From assembly GCA_947505245.1 (NCBI GenBank), contig CANNIZ010000013.1:1-64000 (forward strand): a DNA stretch of 64,000 nucleotides, written 5' to 3'. Origin of the DNA: Pseudomonadota bacterium (GTDB taxonomy: Bacteria > Myxococcota_A > UBA796 > GCA-2862545). Below the pieces are notes generated by a model. That model had not been told where the DNA came from. It saw only the letters and a program-made list of their open reading frames with translations, and did not search any database. Both the position numbers and the translations under genes were made by a program. This document shows, one piece after another, positions 37,589 to 46,151 of the stretch (position 1 is its first letter; each line of letters begins with the position of its first letter).

Positions 37589-38547
37589 TGAATTGCTCCG
37601 ACGGTCCAGCCGATCTCGACGGTGCCGCGTGGTAGTTCGGGGTCGATCACGACGCGCACCTCTTCGAAGCCAAATTCGGCCCGGAGCGTGCGGAGAGAGA
37701 GGTTGAGCGGGCCGCGCGTGCGCGTCTCGTCAGCGGGGGCGATGCGGAGGTCGACGCGCGCGCCGGCCGGGACCTGTTCGAGCAGTCCGCGCAGGCGGTC
37801 GAGCGTGCGTCGCGCTTCGACGAGCTCGCGAAGCGAGCTGTGTACGGGGCCTGCGATGGGCCTTCCAGCCTCATCGGGGCCCGCTTGTACGCCGACACGA
37901 ATCACGTCCACTCCGTTCGCCTCCAGCACGTCCAGCATCGCCCGACAGACGGTCACGGCGTCGGGCACTGTCAGCGGAAGGTAACCGCCCGACGCGTAAA
38001 GCCGCGCGAGTCGGGAGCCTTCGAGCACGAGGACCGGGTGGATGCGGACCGCGTCGAGCCGCTCGCACGCGTGAACCGCGTCACGCAGGGCGTGGTCGAA
38101 CGAAGACCCGGGAAGTCCTGGGGCCAACACGCCGACGACGCGGACCTTGCCCGACAGCCCGGCGCACATCAGGTCGACGAGATCGCTCCGGTAGTGGCGT
38201 CCCGCGGCCTTCGTGAGCGTGTCGTCGAACGAGAGCAGATCGAGCTCGATGCTCGTCGCGCCCGCGTCGACGAGCCGGGCCGCGTCCGCGCGCGTCAGCA
38301 GATCGGGCCGCACCCGAGCGACGAACGGCAGGCCGCCGATCGCGTCGACCTGCTCCGGCGTGGGTGGTGGCCCGCCGAAGAAGCCGACCGTGAGCGCCCC
38401 TTCGGGGCTGCGGTCGCGTCGGATCGCGTCCAACAGGGCCTTGATGGTCTCGGGTTCTTGGGTATGGCTGGTGGGCGGACACAACACGCAGCGCGGCTCG
38501 TGCGGACAGCAGCCGAGGTTGATCGGCGCGACCACAGGCCCCTTCAC
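37585..38547 (-). CDS. Elp3-like radical SAM protein with a Cx5Cx2C cluster motif
   Basis: This is a 320-residue protein. It corresponds to the Elp3-like radical SAM family that sits next to rnc in many clostridia: VGFFGGPPPTPEQ, TSIELDLLSFDDTLTKAAGRHY, RIHPVLVLEGSRLARLYASGGY and VIRVGVQ match the family pattern. The cluster motif reads CPHEPRCVLC, that is Cx5Cx2C with one more Cys just before it, instead of Cx3Cx2C. The start is GTG, overlapping the rnc stop. The likely role is an RNA- or acyl-transfer-related modification, not established. Confidence 0.85.
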   Translation of the reverse strand: MKGPVVAPINLGCCPHEPRCVLCPPTSHTQEPETIKALLDAIRRDRSPEGALTVGFFGGPPPTPEQVDAIGGLPFVARVRPDLLTRADAARLVDAGATSIELDLLSFDDTLTKAAGRHYRSDLVDLMCAGLSGKVRVVGVLAPGLPGSSFDHALRDAVHACERLDAVRIHPVLVLEGSRLARLYASGGYLPLTVPDAVTVCRAMLDVLEANGVDVIRVGVQAGPDEAGRPIAGPVHSSLRELVEARRTLDRLRGLLEQVPAGARVDLRIAPADETRTRGPLNLSLRTLRAEFGFEEVRVVIDPELPRGTVEIGWTVGAIQ

Positions 38548-39275
38548 GAGGTGGACTCGTCGTCGATCTCGCGGAGCACGGCGAGGGCGCGCAGCGCGGC
38601 GTCGTGGGCGGCGCTCTTCTTGGAGACGCCTTGCCCCGTGGCGAGGTGCCGTTCGCCGAGGTGGACGGCGAACTCGAACACGCGCTGATGGGCCGGACCG
38701 GTGGCCGAGACCTCTTCGTACCGTGGCTCGGGCAGCTGCCGCTCGAGGGCGAGCTCCTGCAGGCGGTTGCGCGCGTTCTTCGAGGCGTCGCCGTGACCTT
38801 TTTCGGCGATGTCCGCGGCGAACTGTTGGAGATCGGCGTCGATCCATTGGGCGACGCGCGCTCGGCACGCGGGCAGGCCCGCCTCCAGGAACAGCGCTCC
38901 GAGCACGGCCTCGAGGGCGTCGGCGAGCACCGACTCGAGCTCGCGGCCTCCCGACTTCTCTTCGCCGCGGCCGAGGCGCAGCAGCGGACCGAGGCCGAGG
39001 GTGCGCGCCATCCGGGCGACACGTTCGGTGCGCACGAGCTCGGTGCGCAGCCAATGGAGCGTTCCTTCGGGCACGTCGGGGAAGCGCTCGAACAGCAGCA
39101 TGGTCGTCGACGCCTGGAGGATGGCGTCGCCGAGGAACTCGAGGCGCTCGTTGTGGGGCACCCGCGCCTCGTGGGCGTAGCTCTTGCGGGTGAGGGCCTG
39201 CAGCGCGAGGGCCCTGTCGGCGAACGTGTGGACGAGCGCCCCTTCGAGGGTTGCGATGTCCGACTCGTCGCTCAC
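38544..39275 (-). CDS. rnc: Ribonuclease III
   Basis: This is a 243-residue protein with the RNase III signature HNERLEFLGDAILQ, the second acidic site ADALEAVLGALFLEAG, and a C-terminal double-stranded RNA-binding domain (KNARNRLQELALE... SKKSAAHDAALRAL). It processes rRNA precursors and structured RNAs. The GTG start overlaps the stop of mnmA. The length is normal. Confidence 0.97.
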   Translation of the reverse strand: MSDESDIATLEGALVHTFADRALALQALTRKSYAHEARVPHNERLEFLGDAILQASTTMLLFERFPDVPEGTLHWLRTELVRTERVARMARTLGLGPLLRLGRGEEKSGGRELESVLADALEAVLGALFLEAGLPACRARVAQWIDADLQQFAADIAEKGHGDASKNARNRLQELALERQLPEPRYEEVSATGPAHQRVFEFAVHLGERHLATGQGVSKKSAAHDAALRALAVLREIDDESTS

Positions 39276-40333
39276 GCACGCTCTTCCGCGACGGGGTCGA
39301 TGGACCGATCGACGAGCGCGCCGCCGAGCACCGTGGCGCGATCACCCGCGTAGAACACGATGCTCTGGCCGGGCGTGGCGGCTCGGGCAGGAGCGAGAAA
39401 CCGCACGTGCAGGGGCTCGTCGCCTTCGATTGCACACGGCACGAGCGCCCCGCGATGGCGCAGACGCGCGTACACGAGGTCGTTCTTTGCGGGCCGTTCG
39501 AAGAATTTCGCCCCGCTCGCGAGGACGCCGCGGTGGAGCGGGTCATCGCCGATCGTGACGGTGCGCGTGACCGGGTCGATCGACCGCACGTACCGCGGCT
39601 TCCCGAGCCCGACGCCGATGCCCCGGCGCTGGCCCACGGTGAAGCGGTAGTACGCGTCGTGTTTGCCGACGACCGCGCCGGACTCGTCGACGATGGTGCC
39701 GGAAGCGTCGAGGTCGGGACGCGCTTCGCGCACGACGCGGACGTGATCGTCATCAGGCACGAAGCAGATCTCCTGGGACTCGGCCTTCTCGGCCACCGAC
39801 AGGCCCAGGCGCGCGGCGTGGGCGCGGACCTCGTCCTTGGTCATGTCCCCGAGGGGAAACCGCGTGTAGGGCAGCGCGGTCGCGGGGATCTGCCACAGGA
39901 AATACGATTGGTCCTTGCCCGTCTCGCGCGCGGTCATGAGCCGGCCGTCCAGGACCCGGGCGTAGTGCCCGGTGGCCATCGCTTCGGCGCCGAGGGCCCG
40001 GGCGCGCGCCAACAACACGCGAAACCGGAGCAGCCCGTTGCAGCGTACGCAGGGGTTCGGTGTGCGTCCGCGCGCGAATTCGGCGACGAAGTCGTCGACG
40101 ACGGCCTCCTGGAACGCTTCCTTCAGGTTCACGACGTAGAACGGGATCCCGAGCTGGTCCGCCACGGCGCGCGCGTCGAGCGCGTCGTCTTCGCCGCAGC
40201 AGCGGCCCGCCGTCTTCGTGGTGGCGTCGTGCTGCCGGGTGTGCAGACCGATCACCTCGTGCCCTTGCTCCACGAGCAGGCCCGCAGCAACGGAACTATC
40301 GACCCCTCCGCTCATGGCGACCACGATACGCAT
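39272..40333 (-). CDS. mnmA: tRNA-specific 2-thiouridylase
   Basis: This is a 353-residue enzyme that installs s2U34 in tRNA Lys, Glu and Gln. Visible motifs are the PP-loop AMSGGVDSSVAA, PNPCVRCN and SQEICFVPDDDH with the two catalytic cysteines, plus GKHDAYYRFTVGQRRG. I chose the ATG at 40333, giving the family N terminus MRIVVAMSGGVDSS, rather than a GTG at 40342. It overlaps the preceding glycosidase gene by 38 bases, a longer overlap than elsewhere in this operon. Confidence 0.96.
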   Translation of the reverse strand: MRIVVAMSGGVDSSVAAGLLVEQGHEVIGLHTRQHDATTKTAGRCCGEDDALDARAVADQLGIPFYVVNLKEAFQEAVVDDFVAEFARGRTPNPCVRCNGLLRFRVLLARARALGAEAMATGHYARVLDGRLMTARETGKDQSYFLWQIPATALPYTRFPLGDMTKDEVRAHAARLGLSVAEKAESQEICFVPDDDHVRVVREARPDLDASGTIVDESGAVVGKHDAYYRFTVGQRRGIGVGLGKPRYVRSIDPVTRTVTIGDDPLHRGVLASGAKFFERPAKNDLVYARLRHRGALVPCAIEGDEPLHVRFLAPARAATPGQSIVFYAGDRATVLGGALVDRSIDPVAEERA

Positions 40334-41075
40334 CGTCCTCACGTAACCCGGAGGGAGCCGGGATGGACGCGGTGATCACGACGCCGAAGCGCACGCTCGA
40401 CCCGCCGAAGTCCGTTTCGCCGCCATCCCAGAGCAGGGAGACGACGCCGTCGAGGAACAGCGCGTCTTCGCAATGAAGCTCGTCGCGGAACATCGTCGCG
40501 AAGTCGTGGAAACGCACGCTGCCGTCGCTGATCGCGAGGTAGACGGTGTTCCCGTCTGGCGACACGCCCACGCCGTTGCGCGGCAGCTTGTTCGTGGACT
40601 CCGCTCGGAATTCCGGGTGCACGGCGCCGTCGATCAACAGCATCGGACCGGACTGGGTGGCGTCCCGGACTGTGGCGAGATCCAAGGTCGCGACGACGCT
40701 GGTGACGTCGACGTGGGCCTTCCCGAGCGTGTCGACGTAGAACACGCCGTTCGGCATCAGGTGGAAGTTGCCGTCGCCTTCGTTCGTGTTGAGCGTGTGG
40801 CGCACCTGTCCGTTCAGCACGAACAGGCCGATCGGGCCGTCATCGTGGCCGTACATTCCCCCGTTCATCAGGGCCCGTGCGGTCGCGCCGTTCCGTTCGG
40901 CGGCGGCCTTTGCCTCCCCCATGGAGATGCCGCCCGCCCCGCCGAACATTCGAAGCTCGGCAGTCTGCAGGTCGACGGTGACGACGGTGTAGCCGTCTCC
41001 AAGGTGCTCGACGTGACGCTGCTCGACTGGCTCGGCGTGGGCGATGCTGGCGAGCGTGGCGGCGAGTGCGATCAC
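40296..41075 (-). CDS. Exported phosphodiester glycosidase family (NAGPA-like) protein
   Basis: This is a 259-residue protein with a short signal peptide (IALAATLASIAHA). The body matches the phosphodiester glycosidase/DUF2233 family: ALMNGGMYGHDDGPIGLFVLNG, GNFHLMPNGVFYVD, ATQSGPMLLIDGAVHPEF, RNGVGVSPDGN and LFLDGVVSLLWDGG. Relatives include the human mannose-6-phosphate uncovering enzyme domain; in bacteria the substrate is generally unknown, with exopolysaccharide roles suggested. It starts at GTG in a GTGA overlap with the upstream lipoprotein gene. Confidence 0.9.
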   Translation of the reverse strand: MIALAATLASIAHAEPVEQRHVEHLGDGYTVVTVDLQTAELRMFGGAGGISMGEAKAAAERNGATARALMNGGMYGHDDGPIGLFVLNGQVRHTLNTNEGDGNFHLMPNGVFYVDTLGKAHVDVTSVVATLDLATVRDATQSGPMLLIDGAVHPEFRAESTNKLPRNGVGVSPDGNTVYLAISDGSVRFHDFATMFRDELHCEDALFLDGVVSLLWDGGETDFGGSSVRFGVVITASIPAPSGLREDDAYRGRHERRGR

Positions 41076-41686
41076 TCGTCGCGCTCGTCCATCTTGCCGT
41101 CACCGTTGGTGTCGCGGCCGGTGCGGTTCACGAGCCCGTTCTCGTCGAACCTCTCCCAGATGTCGATCAATGAGTCGCCGTTCGTGTCGCGCTCTTTGCG
41201 GGTGATCCGCGGCGGCACGCCCTCATAATAGCTGAACTGGTCCATCTTGCCGTTTCCGTCCGAATCGACCTCGGACATCACGCGCAGGTTGTTCTGGTAG
41301 TGGTCCGTCCAGTCGAAGTGGCCGTCGAAGTTGCCATCCATCTCTTCGCGTTCGAGCTCACCCTTCTCGTTGAAGTACGTGATCTTATCGACTTCGCCGT
41401 CCAGGTTGAGGTCGACCTCCTTGCGGACCAGCAGCCGAGCCGCGTTGGCCCGCGGCTGGTACGTGTTGAAGACGTCCGGCTTGTTGTCTTCGTTCAGGTC
41501 GATCTCTTGCAGGATCATTCCGTCCGCCAGGACCTTTTCGACGATCTTGAACTCTTCCTGGCTGGGGGCCTCGTGCACGACCGTATTGGTGACCTTCTTC
41601 TTGCAGCCCGGCGCACACGCGACCGCGATCAGGCCGCCGAGGAGGAGCGTTCGGAGGGTGCCGGGACGCGTGAAGGAGACGTTCAC
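41072..41686 (-). CDS. Lipoprotein with EF-hand/dockerin-like calcium-binding repeats
   Basis: This is a 204-residue protein with an N-terminal hydrophobic segment and a likely lipidation Cys (AVAC or APGC). The mature part carries about six loops of the D-x-[ND]-x-D/K-x-D type: DLNEDNKPDVFN, DLNLDGEVDKIT, DGNFDGHFDWTD, DSDGNGKMDQFS, DTNGDSLIDIWE and DTNGDGKMDE. These resemble calcium-binding FG-GAP/dockerin loops, so a surface structural role is likely. It starts at GTG in an overlap with a shorter paralogue upstream. Confidence 0.85.
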   Translation of the reverse strand: MNVSFTRPGTLRTLLLGGLIAVACAPGCKKKVTNTVVHEAPSQEEFKIVEKVLADGMILQEIDLNEDNKPDVFNTYQPRANAARLLVRKEVDLNLDGEVDKITYFNEKGELEREEMDGNFDGHFDWTDHYQNNLRVMSEVDSDGNGKMDQFSYYEGVPPRITRKERDTNGDSLIDIWERFDENGLVNRTGRDTNGDGKMDERDE

Positions 41687-42135
41687 AGGCGCTCCCGGCC
41701 GGCGACGGTGCCGTCGGGTGCGTAGGAGAACACGACGTCTACGCGTCCATCAAAGTCCGTGTCGGCCTCCGCCGTGACGCGCAACCCGTTCGCGTAGTGG
41801 TCTACCCAGTCGATGCGTCCATCGAAGTCGCCGTCCATTTCTTCGGCCTCGATCGTGCCCGAGGAGTCGAACCAGGTGACAATGTCCATCTGGCCGTCGT
41901 TGTTGAGGTCGGCCTCCTTCTTGCGGACGTTGTTGCCGGCCGTCCAATTGACGATCTCGGGCTTTCCGTCTGCGTTGAAGTCGATCACCTGCTTGTTCCA
42001 GCCCGAGTCGTTCAACCCGGCGCCGATGGGCGGGTGCTTGACGGCGGGCGCCGCGGCTTCTGCCGCAGGTGCTACCGGCTGCTGTTTGGGGCAGGCGGCG
42101 AGCAGGATCAACAATGGCAGGAGCGTGTTCTTCAT
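41683..42135 (-). CDS. Lipoprotein with calcium-binding-type repeats (paralogue)
   Basis: This is a 150-residue protein. The start is ATG at 42135 with AAAGG eight bases upstream; the signal peptide MKNTLLPLLILLAAC has a perfect lipobox. Loops DFNADGKPEIVN, DLNNDGQMDIVT, DGDFDGRIDWVD and DTDFDGRVDVVF mirror those of the next gene, so the two arose by duplication. It heads the nine-gene minus-strand operon that runs through mnmA, rnc and era to the PEGA kinase. Confidence 0.87.
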   Translation of the reverse strand: MKNTLLPLLILLAACPKQQPVAPAAEAAAPAVKHPPIGAGLNDSGWNKQVIDFNADGKPEIVNWTAGNNVRKKEADLNNDGQMDIVTWFDSSGTIEAEEMDGDFDGRIDWVDHYANGLRVTAEADTDFDGRVDVVFSYAPDGTVAGRERL

Positions 42136-42243
42136 GATGAAACCTTTGGCACGATAACCCAAGTTGACGCGACGCGCCGAGGGCGTATTCGGTGGCAGGC
42201 GACGTGGGAGGCCACTCCGGGGTAAGGTCGGGTCGGAGGTGCC

Positions 42244-43437
42244 GTGTCCGCAGAGCGTCCACTGCCGCGTCCGAGGCTCGTCATCGTCGACGATGAGCCC
42301 GTGATTCTCGACCTGCTGGCGAGCTTGTTCACCGACGGTGACGTCGACGTCATCGCGTGTCGTTCGGGCAAAGAGGCGCTCGAACGCATGGAGCAGGGCG
42401 GCGTCGACGTGCTCCTAACCGACAAGAACCTGCCCGACTTTGCAGGCGGCGGGCTCGATCTCGTGCGTCACGCGCGGCGGATCACGCCGGACGCCGAGGC
42501 GATCGTCATTACGGGCTACGCGTCGCTCGACACCGCGCTGCGAGCGATGGAGCTCGGGGTCTACGACTACATCGTGAAGCCGCCGCGCGACATCTTCGAC
42601 GTCAAGCGCAAGGTGTTCCAGGCGTTCGAAAAGCAGGACCTCGCGCGGGTGAATCGACGCCTCGTTCGGGATCTTTCAGCGAAGAACGCCGAGCTCGAGC
42701 AGGCGCTCGACGCGCTGAAGGCGACGCAGGCCGAGCTCGTCCAGGCCGAGAAGCTCGCTGGAATCGGTACCTTGGCGGCGGGGATCGCTCACGAGATCAG
42801 CTCGCCGCTGTTCGGGGTGATGGGCCTCGCCGAGGCGATCCGCGACGAAGACGACCCGAAGCTCGTACGCCAATACGCGACGGACATCGTCGAATACAGC
42901 AGGACGATCAAGGACATCGTCGTCGAGCTTTCGGGCTACTCGCGCACCGCCGATCACGAATACCTGACGACGGTGGACCTCGCGCGGGCGATCGACGACT
43001 CCGTGCGCCTCGTGCAGCGGTCCGGTCTCGTGGCTGAGGGCGTGAAGGTGCTTTGCGACGTCCCCCCCGCGCTGTTCGTGCACGCGCGCACGAACGAGAT
43101 CCAGCAGGTGTTCGTCAACCTGGTGAAGAACGCGGTGGAAGCTGTGCAGGAGCGCCACGGCGTTGGGCACGGCACGGTGCGCGTCACGGGGGGACAGGTG
43201 CCGCGCGAAGGCGGCGCCACGGTCTGGGTGCGCGTCGAAGACGATGGCGCGGGCATCCCAGCCGACAAGCAGGCCGTGATCTTCGATCCGTTCTACACGA
43301 CCAAGCCCCCGGGCAAGGGCACCGGGCTTGGCTTGAACATCGTCTACCGCATCCTCACCAAGTACCGCAGCACCATCGGCGTCGAATCGCTTCCAGGCCA
43401 GGGAGCGGCGTTCCTGCTCCGCTTCCCGGTTGATTAG
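42244..43437 (+). CDS. Receiver-histidine kinase hybrid
   Basis: This is a 397-residue soluble protein. An N-terminal receiver (about 11-125; DD at 16-17, phosphoacceptor Asp60, Lys112) precedes a coiled linker, a DHp helix with the phospho-His in AHEISSPL (His183) and a complete HATPase domain: N box VFVNLVKNAVEAV, G1 DDGAGIP, G2 GTGLGLNIV. The GTG start has GGAGG upstream. It is followed after six bases by a membrane kinase with a degraded ATPase domain; this one may supply the phosphorylation activity for both. Confidence 0.93.
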   Translation: MSAERPLPRPRLVIVDDEPVILDLLASLFTDGDVDVIACRSGKEALERMEQGGVDVLLTDKNLPDFAGGGLDLVRHARRITPDAEAIVITGYASLDTALRAMELGVYDYIVKPPRDIFDVKRKVFQAFEKQDLARVNRRLVRDLSAKNAELEQALDALKATQAELVQAEKLAGIGTLAAGIAHEISSPLFGVMGLAEAIRDEDDPKLVRQYATDIVEYSRTIKDIVVELSGYSRTADHEYLTTVDLARAIDDSVRLVQRSGLVAEGVKVLCDVPPALFVHARTNEIQQVFVNLVKNAVEAVQERHGVGHGTVRVTGGQVPREGGATVWVRVEDDGAGIPADKQAVIFDPFYTTKPPGKGTGLGLNIVYRILTKYRSTIGVESLPGQGAAFLLRFPVD

Positions 43438-43443
43438 CCCGCG

Positions 43444-45279
43444 ATGCGCCTTCGGCTGAGGCTGGTCGTCGCCATGACGATCGTGGCGCTCCTGCCGCTG
43501 CTGCTCACCGGCTGGTTCGCGACGGACATCGCGGTGACCGAGAACCAGCGGAGCAGCGACGAGCGCCTGTTGCGCGATGCTTCGGCGATCGCTCAGGTGG
43601 TGGACAGCTGGGTGGTGGCGCAGCGTGACGCGCTCGAAGGTTGGACCGTCCCGTTTGCGATCGGCGAAAACGCGTCGTTGCAACGGGGTTTGCTGGCGGC
43701 GATCCTCCAGGCGAACCCCTCGTTCGTGTCGGTCGTGCTGGTCGACCGCGACAACGTCGTCGTGGTCGAGCCGGTCTGGGTGGACGCGGCCCTCGCGGGC
43801 GTGGATGTTCGTCGCACGGTCGGGTCGGCGGAGCGCGCACGGGCGTTGGTGTCGAAGCTGCCTTCGTCTGCGGCGATCGAAGCGCATGACGCAGGCGTGG
43901 CGCGCGACGACGCGCTGCCGATCGGGGGCGCCGTCGGCAGTTCGTGGAGGTTCGCGCAGGGCCAGGCGCCTTCGGTGCCGATAGCGGTCGTCGGTCCGCG
44001 CGATCCAGGGCTCGTGTTCGGGGCCGAGCTGTCGTTGTCGGAGGTCGCGAAGCTGATCGCGACGCAGTCCACGCCGGACCACCGTGTGTCGGTGGTGGAC
44101 AACGAGGGGGCGGTGATCCTCGGGGACGGTACCGGTGCGGAGAGCCTCGCGACGCTGGGCTCGGACGCGACGGTGGCGTTCGTCCTGCCGGACGGGACGG
44201 CGGTGCGGGGTGCTATCGCCGTCGTAGCGACTCCAGACTGGCGCGTCATCACGATCGAGCCCGCAGCGGCGGCCGAGGCGTCGGGTAGCGCGATTCGGGC
44301 GCGCACGGCTCAGGTGCTGGTGGTGTCGCTGTTGCTCGCGTTGGGCGTCGGAGCGGTGCTCGCGCGGTCGCTGTCGGAGCCGGTGCGCGAGCTGTCCGAC
44401 GGCGCGCTGCGGGTGGCGGACGGCGATTATGGAAGGAAAGTGGCGGAGGATCGCGGTGACGAGATCGGCGATCTCCAGCGCGCGTTCAACCACCTGTCGT
44501 CGCGGCTCGCGAGCGGGCGGGACGAGATCGCGCGTCAGCGCGCCGAGATCGAGGGGTTCAACCGCGAGCTGCAGGCGCGGGTGGACGAGCGCACGCGCGA
44601 ATTGGTGGAAGCGCAGGTCCGTCTTGTGCAATCCGGGCAGCTCGCGGCCGTCGCCGAGATGGGTGCCGGGCTCGCTCACGAGCTCAACAACCCGATCGCG
44701 GCGATCCTCGGCACGGCTCAGGTCGTGCGCATGCGCCTGCGCGGGACGCCGGAGGAGGAGCGGGTCGCGCGCATCGAGGAGCAGGCCACGCGGTGCCGGG
44801 AGGTGGTCGCGTCCATGCTCAAGCTGTCGGAAGGGAGCTCCGAAGGTGGTAATGAGCCGGGTTCCGTCGATGTGGTAGATTTGAGGGGAATGCTGGCGGA
44901 GGTGGCGGCGCTGGTCGCGGCACCGTTCCGGCAGCGGGGTGTCACGCTCGTGGTGGAGTCGTCCGATCAAGCTGTGGAAGCCTCTGCGAACCCGGTGGCG
45001 ACGAGCCGCGTCCTCGCCCAGGTCCTGCAGTCGTTTCGTTCGGGGCTCCCGGACGGCGCGCGTCTGGTGGTTCGGGCCGCCTTGATCGACGGGCGCGCGT
45101 CGGTGCTGTTCGAGCCGGATCGCCCGATCGCGAAGGGCTCCGCGCGCGACGACTGGATGGCGTCGGGCTTGTCGCTGTGGGTGGCGCGGCGGCAGCTCGA
45201 GACGATGAGCGGGCGTCTGGACGAGCCCGGTACGGGCCAGACGGCGTGGGTGTTGTCGTTGCCCGCGGGGGCCGCGTGA
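43444..45279 (+). CDS. Membrane histidine kinase with degenerate ATPase domain
   Basis: This is a 611-residue protein. Membrane helices at about 8-28 and 287-309 enclose a periplasmic dCache-like sensor, followed by HAMP (about 310-365), a coiled segment and a DHp helix with AHELNNPIAAI (His412). The C-terminal ATPase region has no N box (VLAQVLQSFRSGLP), no DxGxGI and only ASGLSLWVARRQLE in place of G2. ATP binding therefore looks lost while the phospho-His remains. Its stop overlaps the FecR gene start (GTGA). It might be phosphorylated in trans by the upstream hybrid kinase. Confidence 0.87.
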   Translation: MRLRLRLVVAMTIVALLPLLLTGWFATDIAVTENQRSSDERLLRDASAIAQVVDSWVVAQRDALEGWTVPFAIGENASLQRGLLAAILQANPSFVSVVLVDRDNVVVVEPVWVDAALAGVDVRRTVGSAERARALVSKLPSSAAIEAHDAGVARDDALPIGGAVGSSWRFAQGQAPSVPIAVVGPRDPGLVFGAELSLSEVAKLIATQSTPDHRVSVVDNEGAVILGDGTGAESLATLGSDATVAFVLPDGTAVRGAIAVVATPDWRVITIEPAAAAEASGSAIRARTAQVLVVSLLLALGVGAVLARSLSEPVRELSDGALRVADGDYGRKVAEDRGDEIGDLQRAFNHLSSRLASGRDEIARQRAEIEGFNRELQARVDERTRELVEAQVRLVQSGQLAAVAEMGAGLAHELNNPIAAILGTAQVVRMRLRGTPEEERVARIEEQATRCREVVASMLKLSEGSSEGGNEPGSVDVVDLRGMLAEVAALVAAPFRQRGVTLVVESSDQAVEASANPVATSRVLAQVLQSFRSGLPDGARLVVRAALIDGRASVLFEPDRPIAKGSARDDWMASGLSLWVARRQLETMSGRLDEPGTGQTAWVLSLPAGAA

Positions 45280-46151
45280 AGCGCTGGCTCGCGCCGGTGC
45301 TCGCGGTCGTGGTGCTCGTCGCCGCGGCGTTCGCGATCTTGTCGTACACCCGCGACGAGACGGTCCAATCCGATCTTGTGCTGATGGAGATCGACGGCGA
45401 GGTCAAGGTCATCGGAGGCGACGGGAAGCCCGAGGCCGTCATCGCGGGGCTGGCGCTGGATCCGAAAGATCGCGTGACCACGGGCCTCTCCTCGCGCGCC
45501 GTGCTGGCGATGGGTCCGACGTCGCGGATTCGACTGGGTCCGCAGTCGACCGTTCGCGTCGTCGGGCACGATGAACAGGCGGTCACGCTCGAGCTCGAGG
45601 GGGGCGCGCTGCAGGCCACCGTCCGCCCCGGCCCGACGGCGCTGCGCATCGGCAGCAACGGTCGCGAAGTCCTGGCCACCGACGCCGCGTTCGAGATGGG
45701 CGTCGGCGACGACGGGACGCTCGTGGTCGAGGTCACCGAGGGCGCGGCCGCGACGTCGGGCATCTCAGGGGTGGCTGAGGTGCGCTCGGGCGAGCGCGTG
45801 ACCATCGCAGGTGACGGCACGGGCGTGGTGAGCCCCGTGTCGTCCGACCTGTTGCTCGCCGTGACGTGGCCCGAAGCACGTCGGACGAAGGAGCCGACGA
45901 CGCGCGTCACCGGCATGACCGTCCCGAGCGCCACCGTAAACGTTCGCGGCGGCGGGAAGGTGGTCCAGGTCCGCGCCGATCGCACGGGGCGGTTCGAGGC
46001 CGAGGTGCCGCTTCTCGAAGGCGACAACCCGCTGTCCGTCGAGGCCACCGACGTGCTCGGAAACGTCGCCTCCGTCGAGGGCGTCACGGTGCTGCTCAAG
46101 ACCAAGGGCGCCGCGTTCAACAGCTACGTCGGCGGCACGGTGCCGCCGTGA
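45276..46151 (+). CDS. FecR-domain membrane protein with Ig-like C-terminal domain
   Basis: This is a 291-residue protein anchored by one N-terminal helix (residues 3-22). Residues about 60-190 match the FecR periplasmic fold (RVTTGLSSRAVLAMGPTSRIRLGPQSTVRV...LELEGGALQATV). The last 85 residues resemble a bacterial Ig/glucodextranase-B-like domain (GMTVPSATVNV... VPLLEGDNPLSVEATDVLGN). It lies between the histidine kinases and the outer-membrane protein, overlapping both (GTGA twice), so it is likely to work with them in the envelope. Confidence 0.85.
   Translation: MKRWLAPVLAVVVLVAAAFAILSYTRDETVQSDLVLMEIDGEVKVIGGDGKPEAVIAGLALDPKDRVTTGLSSRAVLAMGPTSRIRLGPQSTVRVVGHDEQAVTLELEGGALQATVRPGPTALRIGSNGREVLATDAAFEMGVGDDGTLVVEVTEGAAATSGISGVAEVRSGERVTIAGDGTGVVSPVSSDLLLAVTWPEARRTKEPTTRVTGMTVPSATVNVRGGGKVVQVRADRTGRFEAEVPLLEGDNPLSVEATDVLGNVASVEGVTVLLKTKGAAFNSYVGGTVPP

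Noticed and set aside
34961-37591. Plus-strand frame of 876 codons opposite the B12 radical SAM gene and era
   Set aside because: The minus-strand genes carry clear motifs (CDRRCAFC, GRPNAGKS), so this is a shadow.
42676-44970. Minus-strand frame of 764 codons opposite the two histidine kinases
   Set aside because: It is antisense to genes with receiver, DHp and HAMP motifs and has no domain of its own.
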